In this document: positions 26,511-34,885 of the stretch, piece by piece | Layout of the letters: every line of letters begins with the position of its first letter | Position numbering within the stretch: the stretch's first letter is position 1 | Origin: Bacteroidales bacterium UBA1745 | GTDB taxonomy: Bacteria; Bacteroidota; Bacteroidia; Bacteroidales; UBA932 | Assembly (NCBI GenBank): GCA_002314885.1 | Contig: DCHT01000036.1 | Span: 1 to 64,000 of the forward strand | Length of the DNA stretch: 64,000 nucleotides | Reading direction: 5' to 3' | The notes under the pieces: model-generated | Databases searched by the model: none | What the model saw: the letters and a program-made list of their open reading frames with translations, nothing else | What the model was told of the DNA's origin: nothing | Made by a program: the position numbers and the translations under genes

Positions 26511-27770
26511 ATGCTTAAACTGTTACAGATTAATCCGGTTGTAAGGAGAAACACTTCCACGGGCAAGATTATGCGAGAGGTGGGCGAACACGCCATCAAA
26601 CACGGGTGGGAAAGCTACATTGCATACAGCAAAGGCCGAGATGGATTTGATCCGGACGCCTACAAATCAATACTAGTCCCTGTCGGAGATAAACTGAGCG
26701 TAGCAGTTCACGGACTAGAAACCAGACTCTTCGACCGACACGGACTCAGCTCCAGAATTGCCACAAAGCGTTTCGTGAAGCAGATAATAGCCATTGATCC
26801 GGACGTCATTCACATCCACAACATTCACGGATATTTCTTGAACTACAAGATTCTTTTCAACTATCTGAAGGACTGCGGTAAACCGGTGATCTGGACTGTT
26901 CACGACTGTTGGCTCTACACCGGTCATTGCTATCATTACGCCTCAGTCGGATGCGATAAATGGAGAAGTGGATGCCACGACTGCCCACAGAAAAAAGCAT
27001 TCCCAACGAGCATCCTTCTCGACCGCTCAAAACAGAACTTCAAAGACAAATCGACGGCCTTCAATTCCATCCCGAAGGACAAGCTCACAATAGTCACAGT
27101 ATCAGAGTGGATGAAGGGAGAAATGTCCCACTCATTCCTCAAAGGCTGTAACTTCAAAGTAATCCATAACGGCATCGACACCGAAATCTTCAAGCCATCT
27201 GTAACATCCTCTATCAGAGAACGTTACAATCTTGGAGATAAGCACATCATCCTCGGGCTCGCAAGCATTTGGAGCAAAGAAAAAGGCTTCGACGATATGC
27301 TCCGGCTGGCGCAGATGACCAAGGAAGATGAAGTCATCGTAATCGTTGGAAAACTCACGGAAGAACAGAAGAAATTACTGCCCGAAACAGTTGTCACAAT
27401 CGCCCGAACAGAGAACCAGCAGCAACTTGCTGAACTATATTCAGCAGCCACTGTTTTGATCAACCCAACTTGGCAGGACAATTACCCGACCGTCAACCTC
27501 GAAGCCATCTCCTGCGGCACACCCGTGATCACCTACCGTACAGGAGGAAGCCCTGAATCCATCGTAGAAGACGAAACGGGATTCGTTGTGGAGCAGGGTG
27601 ACATCGCAGGAATAATCGCCTGTATGCGCTTTGTCGAACAAACCGGAAAAGCCCAATACACGGACGCTTGCAGAGCATTTGCTCTTGATAATTTCAGAAA
27701 AGAAGACCGTTACCAGCAATATATTGAGCTCTATAAAGAGCTCGCGAAAACGGACAAAAACGATAAATAA
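26511..27770 (+). CDS. Glycosyltransferase family 4
   Basis: A 419-residue GT4. ATG 26511 is chosen because it starts directly with 'MLKLLQINPVVRRNTSTGKI', the usual first strand and glycine/serine loop; an upstream in-frame ATG (26478) would overlap the previous gene. It contains 'DVIHIHNIHGYFLNYKILF', 'WTVHDCWLYTGHCYHY' with a Cys-rich segment typical of WcaK/WcaC-like capsule GT4s, 'ASIWSKEKGFDDMLRLA', and 'VLINPTWQDNYPTVNLEAISCGTPVITY'. It ends the variable cassette; sequence composition here returns toward the GC-rich background. Confidence 0.92.
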   Translation: MLKLLQINPVVRRNTSTGKIMREVGEHAIKHGWESYIAYSKGRDGFDPDAYKSILVPVGDKLSVAVHGLETRLFDRHGLSSRIATKRFVKQIIAIDPDVIHIHNIHGYFLNYKILFNYLKDCGKPVIWTVHDCWLYTGHCYHYASVGCDKWRSGCHDCPQKKAFPTSILLDRSKQNFKDKSTAFNSIPKDKLTIVTVSEWMKGEMSHSFLKGCNFKVIHNGIDTEIFKPSVTSSIRERYNLGDKHIILGLASIWSKEKGFDDMLRLAQMTKEDEVIVIVGKLTEEQKKLLPETVVTIARTENQQQLAELYSAATVLINPTWQDNYPTVNLEAISCGTPVITYRTGGSPESIVEDETGFVVEQGDIAGIIACMRFVEQTGKAQYTDACRAFALDNFRKEDRYQQYIELYKELAKTDKNDK

Positions 27771-27781
27771 TAAATTATTTA

Positions 27782-27789
27782 TACCTTTG
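27782..27789 (+). promoter_or_regulatory. Bacteroidetes -7 promoter element for the export genes
   Basis: TACCTTTG (TAnnTTTG) in an AT-rich spacer, 18 bases before the ATG of the Wza-like gene. No good -33 TTTG at the expected spacing. It would let the export/kinase genes be expressed independently of the cassette upstream. Confidence 0.6.
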
Positions 27790-27807
27790 CGCGATAAAGT
27801 GTGTGAT

Positions 27808-28614
27808 ATGTCAAGAAAACTAAATACAATTCTCCTAGCAATTTGCCTGGTTATCCTGTCCTCCTGCGGAGCCTCGAAGAAACTCAGCTACCTCCAGGAT
27901 ATGGACACCCTCACGACCTATGACGTGACTGATGAACCAGACATCAAAGTCAGCGCAAACGACCGCCTGAACATCACCGTGACCTGCAAGACACCTGAGC
28001 TTGCGGCTCCGTTCAACATTGCCAGTGGCGCAGCCAGCGTGGACATCAACAACGGTACCGTCAGCGCAGGCGCCCTCAGCACGGCCTCCAACGGCTACCT
28101 CGTCGACAAGCAGGGCAACATCTCCTTCCCTATCCTCGGCACAATCAACGTAGCTGGAAAGACACTCCAGGAGGTACGCGAGACAATCGAGGGTGAGATA
28201 ATAGCCAAAAACTACATCAAGGACCCTATCGTCCTCGTTGAATTCGTGAATTTCCAAATCACAGTCCTCGGCGAAGTCAACAGCAAAGGCAATTTCATCG
28301 TTAGCAACAGCAGAATCAACATCCTCCAGGCAATAGCCCTCGCCGGAGATATCCCAACCTCTGCTGTCATCGACGACATCTGGGTAATCCGTACCGAAGG
28401 ACGCGAGAGGAACGTATACAGCATCAACTTGAAGAGCAAAGAATGCTTCAACTCACCGGCATTTTACCTACAGCAGAACGACATCGTATACGTTAAACCA
28501 AAGAAAACAAAACTTGATGCGAGCAGTCAGTTAGCTCTGACAATTACAAGCACGGTGATGGCCGGTGTTTCTGCAATAGCATCTATCCTTTACTGGACAC
28601 TTGGAAAAAAATAA
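27808..28614 (+). CDS. wza: Polysaccharide export outer-membrane lipoprotein (Wza-like)
   Basis: A 268-residue lipoprotein (lipobox …ILSSC, Cys20). The start ATG 27808 is set by the signal peptide and by the promoter at 27782; a longer in-frame ORF from 27631 only overlaps the preceding gene. It has the PES domain ('IKVSANDRLNITVTC', 'GYLVDKQGNISFPILGTINVAG') and an SLBB domain ('QITVLGEVNSKGNFIV', 'INILQAIALAGDI'), then a C-terminal hydrophobic helix (about 240-262). It forms the outer-membrane channel for the capsule with the Wzc-like kinase 12 bases downstream. Confidence 0.93.
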   Translation: MSRKLNTILLAICLVILSSCGASKKLSYLQDMDTLTTYDVTDEPDIKVSANDRLNITVTCKTPELAAPFNIASGAASVDINNGTVSAGALSTASNGYLVDKQGNISFPILGTINVAGKTLQEVRETIEGEIIAKNYIKDPIVLVEFVNFQITVLGEVNSKGNFIVSNSRINILQAIALAGDIPTSAVIDDIWVIRTEGRERNVYSINLKSKECFNSPAFYLQQNDIVYVKPKKTKLDASSQLALTITSTVMAGVSAIASILYWTLGKK

Positions 28615-28626
28615 CCCCCAGCATAT

Positions 28627-31020
28627 ATGTCAAGATACAACGATTCAACCTCGAGGAAGGACGGCAGCGTAAACCTGCTGGACCTGTTCTTCTATATGCT
28701 GAGCTACTGGTACCTGTTCCTCATCGGAATAGCTATCTGTATGGGCATTGCGGCATATAAGTACGCCAAGGCGGACTTCGTGTACCGCGCGGACGCGACG
28801 ATCATCATCAAGGACCCTTCACAGTCAAAATCGACTGCACGCCTCGATGGCTATAACACCCTCATCAACAAGACCAATATCTCCAACGAGATTCTGGAGT
28901 TCAAGTCCTCCAGGTTGATGACCGAGACCGTCAGGAGGCTCAACGCGAACGTCAACTACCAGACCAAGAACAAGATCCGCAACATAGAACTCTACAGCGA
29001 GTCCCCTGTCAGAGTGGTGTTCCCGGACCTCAATTCAGCGGTCAGCTTCACTGTAACCCCTCAGGATGACCACAGCGTAAGTGCCGCATTCTCCGACAAA
29101 ACCATCACGGTCGAACTGGGCGACTCAATACCAACCTCAGTTGGCACATTCGTCATCCAGAGGACCAAATACTACAACGAAGAATGGTACGGCAAGGAGA
29201 TCACCATCTCCCGTCGCGACCCAGTGATCGTAGCTAACGGATTCCGCGCCAGAATGCAGATTCGTCAGCCTGAGGACGAGACCTCGATCCTCAAATTCTC
29301 CCTCCAGGACCAGAATGCAAACCGCGCGAAGGACGTGCTCAATATGCTCTTCGTGGTGTACAACGAGATGGCTGTGGCCGACAAGAACCAGGTGGCAATC
29401 AACACCGCCAAGTTCCTCGACGAACGAATCGCACTCATTGAGGATGAGCTTGCAGCCGTTGAGAAAGAGCTCGAAGCGTTCAAGACTTCCAACGTGATGA
29501 TGAGCGCGGACGAGGCTGCCAGCCAGTACCTCTCCGAGACACGTGCCTCCAGCGCCAAGATTATGGAGATGGAGACCAAGCTCAACATCGCCAACTACAT
29601 CAAGGAATACCTCACCGACGACCTGAAGAAGGGAGAGATGATTCCGGGCAACACCGGACTCGACGACCTCCGCATCGAAGGTCAGATCGCGCAGTACAAC
29701 ACCACCAAGATGAACCGCGACCGACTCGTGGCCGACAGCAGCGAGGACAGTCCGGTCGTACAGGGCCTGGATGCCAGCCTGGAAGCGATGAGAGGCAGCA
29801 TCCTCAGGAGCATCGACAACCTGATTATGAGCATCAACGTTCAGAAAGAGGCTGCCGAGGACCAGGAAGAACAAGCCCTCTCGAAGTTCACCAAGATGCC
29901 GTCGACGGCGCGCAAGATGCTGACACTCGAGCGTCAGCAGAAGATCAAGGAGACTCTCTACCTCTTCCTGCTGAACCGCAAGGAGGAGAACGGCATCACG
30001 CAGGCGATGGTGGACAACAACGCACGCGTGATCGACGAGGCGTCGGCGACTTACGTGCACATCTATCCTAGCAAGTACAAGATGCTGCTGCTGGGATTCC
30101 TGATCGGTTTCGCCATCCCTGCCATCTACCTCCTGATGACCCTGTTCCTGGACAACAAGGTGCGCAACCGCAAGGAGATCGAGGATGCAGTGAATGCACC
30201 GTTCGCGGGCGAAATTCCGGAGTTCAAGCAGAAGAAGAACCGCGGACGCAAGCGTGGCAAGAAGGCCTCTCTCAAGGACACCCTCGTGTATGACCGCAAG
30301 TCCAAGGGACTGATGACGGAGTCTATGCGAATCCTCACGACCAACGTGGACTTCATGAAGCCGGAGGGAGCCACTTCACAGGTGGTGACCGTGTCATCCT
30401 TCCACGTGGGATCCGGAAAGACCTTTATCACGGTGAACCTCGCGGCCTGCGCGGCTGATGCCAAGAAGAAGGCCCTCATCATCGATATGGACCTCCGCAA
30501 GAGGACCCTCTCCCGTCTGTTCGGCCTCCAGCACAAGACCATAGGCCTGAGCAACTACCTCTACGACCCGACCCTCGAGCTCGTGGACATCATACACCAG
30601 AACGTAATCGACGGCGTGGACCTCATCCCTGCCGGTATGATTCCGCCTAACCCTGTCGAACTCCTCAAGCGCGACCGCCTCGACAGCCTGATGGCCGAAC
30701 TGAGGACCCGCTACGACATCATTCTCATCGATAACGTGCCTACCGACATCGTGGCCGACTCCGCTGTCGTCAACCGCGTTGTGGACACCACCCTCTTCGT
30801 AATCCGCTCAGGCGTCATCGACCGCCGTATGCTCGCGAACGTGGAGAAGATGTACCAGGAAGGCAAGTTCAACAATCTCGCAATCGTGCTCAACGGCTCA
30901 GTTGTGCGTCGCCGCTACGGCTACGGCAGCTATGGCTACGGATACGGCTACGGTTACGGATATGGATACGGCTATGGCTACGGATATGGCTATGGCTACG
31001 GCGAGAAAGAAAACAAATAA
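28627..31020 (+). CDS. wzc: Wzc-type polysaccharide co-polymerase / BY-kinase
   Basis: A 797-residue inner-membrane protein combining a Wzz-like N-terminus (first membrane helix about 25-45), a long periplasmic coiled-coil region (about 230-440), a second membrane helix (about 488-508) and a cytoplasmic tyrosine autokinase. Walker A 'SSFHVGSGKTF' (Lys598), Walker A' 'ALIIDMDLRKR' and Walker B 'IILIDNVPTD' are intact. The C-terminal Tyr cluster is an extreme alternating Tyr-Gly tract (30916-31002, 14 tyrosines). It controls chain length and export together with Wza. No separate Wzb-type phosphatase gene is present; the HAD phosphatase follows at once (TAATG). Confidence 0.94.
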   Translation: MSRYNDSTSRKDGSVNLLDLFFYMLSYWYLFLIGIAICMGIAAYKYAKADFVYRADATIIIKDPSQSKSTARLDGYNTLINKTNISNEILEFKSSRLMTETVRRLNANVNYQTKNKIRNIELYSESPVRVVFPDLNSAVSFTVTPQDDHSVSAAFSDKTITVELGDSIPTSVGTFVIQRTKYYNEEWYGKEITISRRDPVIVANGFRARMQIRQPEDETSILKFSLQDQNANRAKDVLNMLFVVYNEMAVADKNQVAINTAKFLDERIALIEDELAAVEKELEAFKTSNVMMSADEAASQYLSETRASSAKIMEMETKLNIANYIKEYLTDDLKKGEMIPGNTGLDDLRIEGQIAQYNTTKMNRDRLVADSSEDSPVVQGLDASLEAMRGSILRSIDNLIMSINVQKEAAEDQEEQALSKFTKMPSTARKMLTLERQQKIKETLYLFLLNRKEENGITQAMVDNNARVIDEASATYVHIYPSKYKMLLLGFLIGFAIPAIYLLMTLFLDNKVRNRKEIEDAVNAPFAGEIPEFKQKKNRGRKRGKKASLKDTLVYDRKSKGLMTESMRILTTNVDFMKPEGATSQVVTVSSFHVGSGKTFITVNLAACAADAKKKALIIDMDLRKRTLSRLFGLQHKTIGLSNYLYDPTLELVDIIHQNVIDGVDLIPAGMIPPNPVELLKRDRLDSLMAELRTRYDIILIDNVPTDIVADSAVVNRVVDTTLFVIRSGVIDRRMLANVEKMYQEGKFNNLAIVLNGSVVRRRYGYGSYGYGYGYGYGYGYGYGYGYGYGYGEKENK
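30916..31002 (+). repeat. In-frame 6-base tandem repeat (Tyr-Gly codons) at the wzc 3' end
   Basis: A degenerate TAY-GGN hexamer repeat encoding 14 tyrosines alternating with glycine (one Ser interruption). Synonymous codon variation shows the protein pattern is under selection. Slippage could still change the number of phosphorylatable tyrosines. Confidence 0.85.
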
Positions 31021-31544
31021 TGACAACAAACGAACCTGAAACCTACTTACGACCTATGACTATCGCTGTTGACTTCGACGGAACCATCGTCGAACACAAG
31101 TATCCTGCGATCGGCAAAGAGCAGCCCTTCGCAATCGACACGCTCAAGAGACTTTCTCAGAAAGGCCACAAACTCATCCTCTGGACTGCCCGTGAAGGAC
31201 AGCTGCTGGAGGACGCAGTCAACTACTGCAAGGAGCGCGGTCTCGAATTCTACGCCGTCAACAGCGACGGTCCGATGACCGAGTTCGAAGGCGCCACAGT
31301 CGCCCGCAAGCTCCGTGCGGATATGTTCATCGACGACCGCAACCTCGGCGGACTGCCCGACTGGCCTACCATCTACAATATGATCAACAACCACCAGACC
31401 TTCGGGGACCTGATTGCGAAAGCCAGCGACCTCGACGACGAGGACGAAGACGAGCGCGGATTCTTCCAGCGCATCGCTGACCGTTGCCGCGCCTCCCGAA
31501 GCAGGATGGGTCACGGCGGACACCGTCACAGACATCACTGGTAA
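31020..31544 (+). CDS. HAD-superfamily phosphatase of capsule loci
   Basis: A 174-residue protein with HAD motif I 'IAVDFDGTIVE' (Asp18, Asp20), motif II 'LILWTARE', and 'DMFIDDRNLGG' as the metal-binding acidic motif. It resembles the small Bacteroides BT_0820-like HAD hydrolases, which lack a large cap. The acidic 'DLDDEDEDER' stretch and His-rich tail (GHGGHRHRHHW) are unusual additions. TAATG coupling to wzc suggests joint expression. It may act on a sugar phosphate; dephosphorylation of the Wzc Tyr tail is a weaker alternative. Confidence 0.85.
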   Translation: MTTNEPETYLRPMTIAVDFDGTIVEHKYPAIGKEQPFAIDTLKRLSQKGHKLILWTAREGQLLEDAVNYCKERGLEFYAVNSDGPMTEFEGATVARKLRADMFIDDRNLGGLPDWPTIYNMINNHQTFGDLIAKASDLDDEDEDERGFFQRIADRCRASRSRMGHGGHRHRHHW

Positions 31545-31550
31545 GATTCA

Positions 31551-32621
31551 ATGCCGGCCATATCGGTCATACTGCCCGTCTATAACAGCGGCGAAGTCCT
31601 CCATAGGACCATCAAGAGCATAATCGGCCAAAGTTTCCGAGACTTTGAGCTGCTGATCATCGATGACGGCAGCAACGACGGCGTCAGCCCCGCCATCTGC
31701 GACGAGTACGCGGGCGCGTATAATTATATAAAGGTATATCACGGTCCGAACGAAGGCGTCAGCGGCGCCAGGAACAGGGGCATATCCCTCGCTCAGGGCG
31801 AATATCTGATGTTCATAGACGGCGACGACTGGGTGGAGAGCGACATACTCGAGAAATTCTACGCCAAGGCCCCGGCCGACTATATCGCCTGTCGCGCGGA
31901 GGGCAAGGATATACAATGCTTCCGCGACAAGACTTATATACGCGGAGAGGTCGACAATCTCTTCAATATGGTCAGGCAGAAATGCTTCTACACCGTGTGG
32001 GCGAAACTCTACAAGAAGAGCATACTGGATGAATATGGACTACGCTTCGACCGCAAGCTTTTCCTGGCGGAAGATACGATGTTCAGCTACAACTATCTGG
32101 CCCACTGCGACAGCGTGGCCATACTCGGCAAGCCCTACGACCACTACACCGGCGTGTGGGGCGGAACGACCGAGCGCTACGGCTACGGCCTGGAGAAGGC
32201 ACAGTATATGGTCAGAACCGGCTACGAGGCCCTGCAGGCCATTTCCGAGCACTGGGGACAACCACTGCCCTACCACAGGCGCCTGGCCTATATGAACCAC
32301 GTGCAAGGCCTCTACTCCAAATACACCGACGCGGACATCTGCAAGGCGTTCCGCGAATGCTGCCCGTCCATCAGCGAGGACCAGTACTACAATTGCTCCG
32401 GTCTCTGCCAGAGCCGCAACGGCCTCAGGATGCTCAAGAAGCTCTGGCGCAAAGGCAAAAAAGAAGAGGCCCTCGCTCTCGCAAAGGACCTCCACAATCA
32501 TTTTACTCAGCCTACTTCCAGGCTCGGCCTGAAGCCGCACTATCGCCTGCTCTACGCCCTGGTGAGGACTGAGAACTATCGCGGACTGCGCGTCGTCCTG
32601 CCTCTGGTCTGCAGGCTCTAA
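31551..32621 (+). CDS. Glycosyltransferase family 2
   Basis: A 356-residue GT2: 'ISVILPVYNSGEVLHRTIKSII', 'LLIIDDGSNDGVSPAI', 'GVSGARNRGISLAQGEYLMFIDGDDW' and a C-terminal region with 'KLFLAEDTMFSYNYLAHCD'. GC-rich codons like the wza-wzc block, unlike the AT-rich cassette. It is the last + strand gene of the capsule locus; its TAA overlaps head-on with the TAG of the convergent GT2 gene (4-base overlap). Confidence 0.9.
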   Translation: MPAISVILPVYNSGEVLHRTIKSIIGQSFRDFELLIIDDGSNDGVSPAICDEYAGAYNYIKVYHGPNEGVSGARNRGISLAQGEYLMFIDGDDWVESDILEKFYAKAPADYIACRAEGKDIQCFRDKTYIRGEVDNLFNMVRQKCFYTVWAKLYKKSILDEYGLRFDRKLFLAEDTMFSYNYLAHCDSVAILGKPYDHYTGVWGGTTERYGYGLEKAQYMVRTGYEALQAISEHWGQPLPYHRRLAYMNHVQGLYSKYTDADICKAFRECCPSISEDQYYNCSGLCQSRNGLRMLKKLWRKGKKEEALALAKDLHNHFTQPTSRLGLKPHYRLLYALVRTENYRGLRVVLPLVCRL

Positions 32622-33628
32622 CTGTTGCGCTCCGCAAATTCCAGGAACGCCCTGCGGGTCTTCTCCGCGTATGGCGTGTCCAACTGGTCGAATATTCCCA
32701 GTTCCGCCACTTCCCTTATCTTATCTGCCGCAAACTTCTTGTCCGCCTCGTTCTTGATGTGACGCAGGCGCTTGGACGTGTGTTCCAGGATAGGCCACAT
32801 AATGTTGCTGCGCCATATCTTGAAGCGCTCCTCAGTGGTCTGGGTCGAATAGAGTCCCCATCCCACGATGAAGCCGCTCAGGATGAATGCCGTCTTGCGG
32901 GCGCGCTTCTCCAGATTCACGATGGAAAGATTGTTCGGATAATAGTAGTAGAGAGGCAGCATAGTGACGGTCGCCGACCTCTTCGGAAGCACGACTTCCG
33001 ACCACCATTCGATGTCCTCGAAATGCATATCCGGTATCAGCTTGACGTCCTTGATGACCTCGCGCCTGAAGAAGCGGAGCATCATATAGGCGTGCTTGAT
33101 GGCGAACGGCATCCTGATCTGACCGCCGCACACACAACGGGTCAGAGCGTCGTCGGTGTTGTATATCTTTATTGAGTCGAAGTCATATTTCCTGTAGTAG
33201 GAACGAGGCTTCCAACCCACGTCCTGAAGACCCACAAGGCGCCTGAGCCTGAGACCGACGTTCCTGTAGAAGGAGTCGCGGTAGAAGGTCACCATATCGG
33301 TGCCTTCCCTCTCGATGAGGCGGATGGCTATTTCAAATGTCTGCGGATGAATGAAGTCGTCCGCATCGAAGAAATACACGTAATCGGCCTCGGACATAGA
33401 GACTGCGAGGTTGCGGGCACGGCTGACGCCGCCTCGAGGGGTGTCGACCACCAGGATACGGCTGTCCTGCTGCGCGTATGACTGAAGCATAGCGAGGGTA
33501 CCGTCCTCGCTGCCGTCGTTCACGCAGATGGCACGCCAGTCTGTATAGGTTTGAGCAAATAGGGCGCCCATACTCGTCGGAAGGAACTTCTCGGCGTTGT
33601 AGCAGGGCAAAATTATATCGATTTTCAT
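32618..33628 (-). CDS. Glycosyltransferase family 2, coupled to metY
   Basis: A 336-residue GT2 whose true start is the ATG at 33628, giving 'MKIDIILPCYNAEKFLPTSM'; the longer upstream reading frame is only a shadow of metY. Motifs: 'AICVNDGSEDGTL', 'GGVSRARNLAVSMSEADYVYFFDADDF' and 'PDMHFEDIEWWSEVVLPK'. The ATG shares one base with the metY stop (TAATG), so it is translationally coupled to methionine-pathway genes, an odd pairing. It may belong functionally to the neighbouring capsule locus. Confidence 0.88.
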   Translation of the reverse strand: MKIDIILPCYNAEKFLPTSMGALFAQTYTDWRAICVNDGSEDGTLAMLQSYAQQDSRILVVDTPRGGVSRARNLAVSMSEADYVYFFDADDFIHPQTFEIAIRLIEREGTDMVTFYRDSFYRNVGLRLRRLVGLQDVGWKPRSYYRKYDFDSIKIYNTDDALTRCVCGGQIRMPFAIKHAYMMLRFFRREVIKDVKLIPDMHFEDIEWWSEVVLPKRSATVTMLPLYYYYPNNLSIVNLEKRARKTAFILSGFIVGWGLYSTQTTEERFKIWRSNIMWPILEHTSKRLRHIKNEADKKFAADKIREVAELGIFDQLDTPYAEKTRRAFLEFAERNS

Positions 33629-34869
33629 TATTCTGCCTGAGCGGTCTTGATGGCCTGATCGATGTCGTAGATGATGTCGTCCGCATCCTCGAGACCTATG
33701 CTGAGACGCACGAGATCCGGAGCCACGCCGGCTTCGAGGAGCTGCTCGTCGCTCATCTGACGATGTGTGTGGGATGCCGGGTGGAGTATGCAGGTGTAGC
33801 AGTCGGCCACGTGGGTCTCGATGGTCACGATCCTGAGCGCATCCATAAACTTGATGGCGAAGTCGCGGCCGCCCTTGAGGCCGAACGCAAGCACGCCGCA
33901 GAGGTCGGACTGGTTCACCCAGCTGACCATAGGATGGGTCCTGAGCCATTCGGCAACCTTCTTGGCGCTCTCGCAGTGGCGGGCCATCCTCACGTGGAGG
34001 GACTGGAGGCCGAGGTTGAGGTAGAAGGCGTTCTGAGGGCTCTGGATGCTGCCGAAGTCGCGCATCAGCTGCGAAGTGGCCTTGGTGATATAGGCGAGTT
34101 TGCCGAATTTCTTGGTGTAGGTGAGGCCGTGGTAGGACTCGTCAGGGGTGCAGAGACCCGGGAACTTGTCTGCGTGAGCCTCCCAGTCGAAGTTGCCGCT
34201 GTCAACGATCGCGCCTCCGACGGACACGCCGTGTCCATCCATATATTTGGTAGTGGAATGGGTCACGATGTCGGCACCGTGCTCGATAGGACGATAGTTC
34301 ACCGGAGTGGCGAAAGTGTTGTCGATGATGAGCGGCACGCCGTGGCTGTGGGCGATGCGCGCGAACTTCTCCACGTCGAGGACTGCGATGCCCGGGTTGG
34401 ACACGGTCTCGCCGAAGAGGAGCTTGGTGTTCGGACGGAAGGCCTTGGCGATTTCCTCCTCGGAAGCGTCCTGGTCCACGAAGGTTACCTCGATACCCAT
34501 CTTGGCCATTGAAGTGCCGAGCAGGTTGAAGGTGCCGCCGTAGATGCTGGTGGCGCTGACGATGTGGTCACCGGCATTCGCGATGTTGAAGCAGGCATAG
34601 AAGTTCGCAGCCTGACCTGAGGAGGTGAGCATACCGGCCACACCGCCTTCGAGGGTGGCGATGCGGGCAGCGACCATATCGTTGGTCGGGTTGGCAAGAC
34701 GGGTGTAGAAGTAGCCGGCGTCCTCGAGGTCGAAGAGGCGGGCCATCTGGTCGGAGGTCTCGTACTTGAATGTGGTGCTCTGAACAATTGGCATCTGGCG
34801 AGGCTGACCCTTGCCTGAAGCATACCCTGCGTGTACGCAGAGAGTGCCTATGGATGGTTTCTTTGACAT
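33628..34869 (-). CDS. metY: O-acetylhomoserine aminocarboxypropyltransferase (sulfhydrylase)
   Basis: A 413-residue PLP enzyme of the Cys/Met metabolism family. It has 'YFYTRLANPTNDMVAARIATLEGG', 'LTSSGQAANF', 'LLFGETVSNPG', 'IIDNTFATP' and the PLP lysine in 'THSTTKYMDGHG' (Lys208), ending in 'LVRLSIGLEDADDIIYDID'. It makes homocysteine from O-acetylhomoserine and sulfide, taking the product of the MetX gene 16 bases upstream. Methionine gamma-lyase is the main alternative, but pairing with metX favours MetY. Confidence 0.9.
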   Translation of the reverse strand: MSKKPSIGTLCVHAGYASGKGQPRQMPIVQSTTFKYETSDQMARLFDLEDAGYFYTRLANPTNDMVAARIATLEGGVAGMLTSSGQAANFYACFNIANAGDHIVSATSIYGGTFNLLGTSMAKMGIEVTFVDQDASEEEIAKAFRPNTKLLFGETVSNPGIAVLDVEKFARIAHSHGVPLIIDNTFATPVNYRPIEHGADIVTHSTTKYMDGHGVSVGGAIVDSGNFDWEAHADKFPGLCTPDESYHGLTYTKKFGKLAYITKATSQLMRDFGSIQSPQNAFYLNLGLQSLHVRMARHCESAKKVAEWLRTHPMVSWVNQSDLCGVLAFGLKGGRDFAIKFMDALRIVTIETHVADCYTCILHPASHTHRQMSDEQLLEAGVAPDLVRLSIGLEDADDIIYDIDQAIKTAQAE

Positions 34870-34885
34870 ATTCGGTGGTAAGGAT

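Noticed and set aside
29137..30060. 307-residue - strand frame opposite wzc
   Set aside because: Shadow of the kinase gene; composition is dictated by the sense codons and no domain is seen.
30916..31002. CRISPR-like array
   Set aside because: The hexamer periodicity is a coding Tyr-Gly repeat without spacers; no other array-like pattern was seen in the window.
33629..33949. Upstream extension of the 32618 glycosyltransferase
   Set aside because: The extra 107 residues are an out-of-frame reading of metY; the canonical GT2 start is the ATG at 33628.
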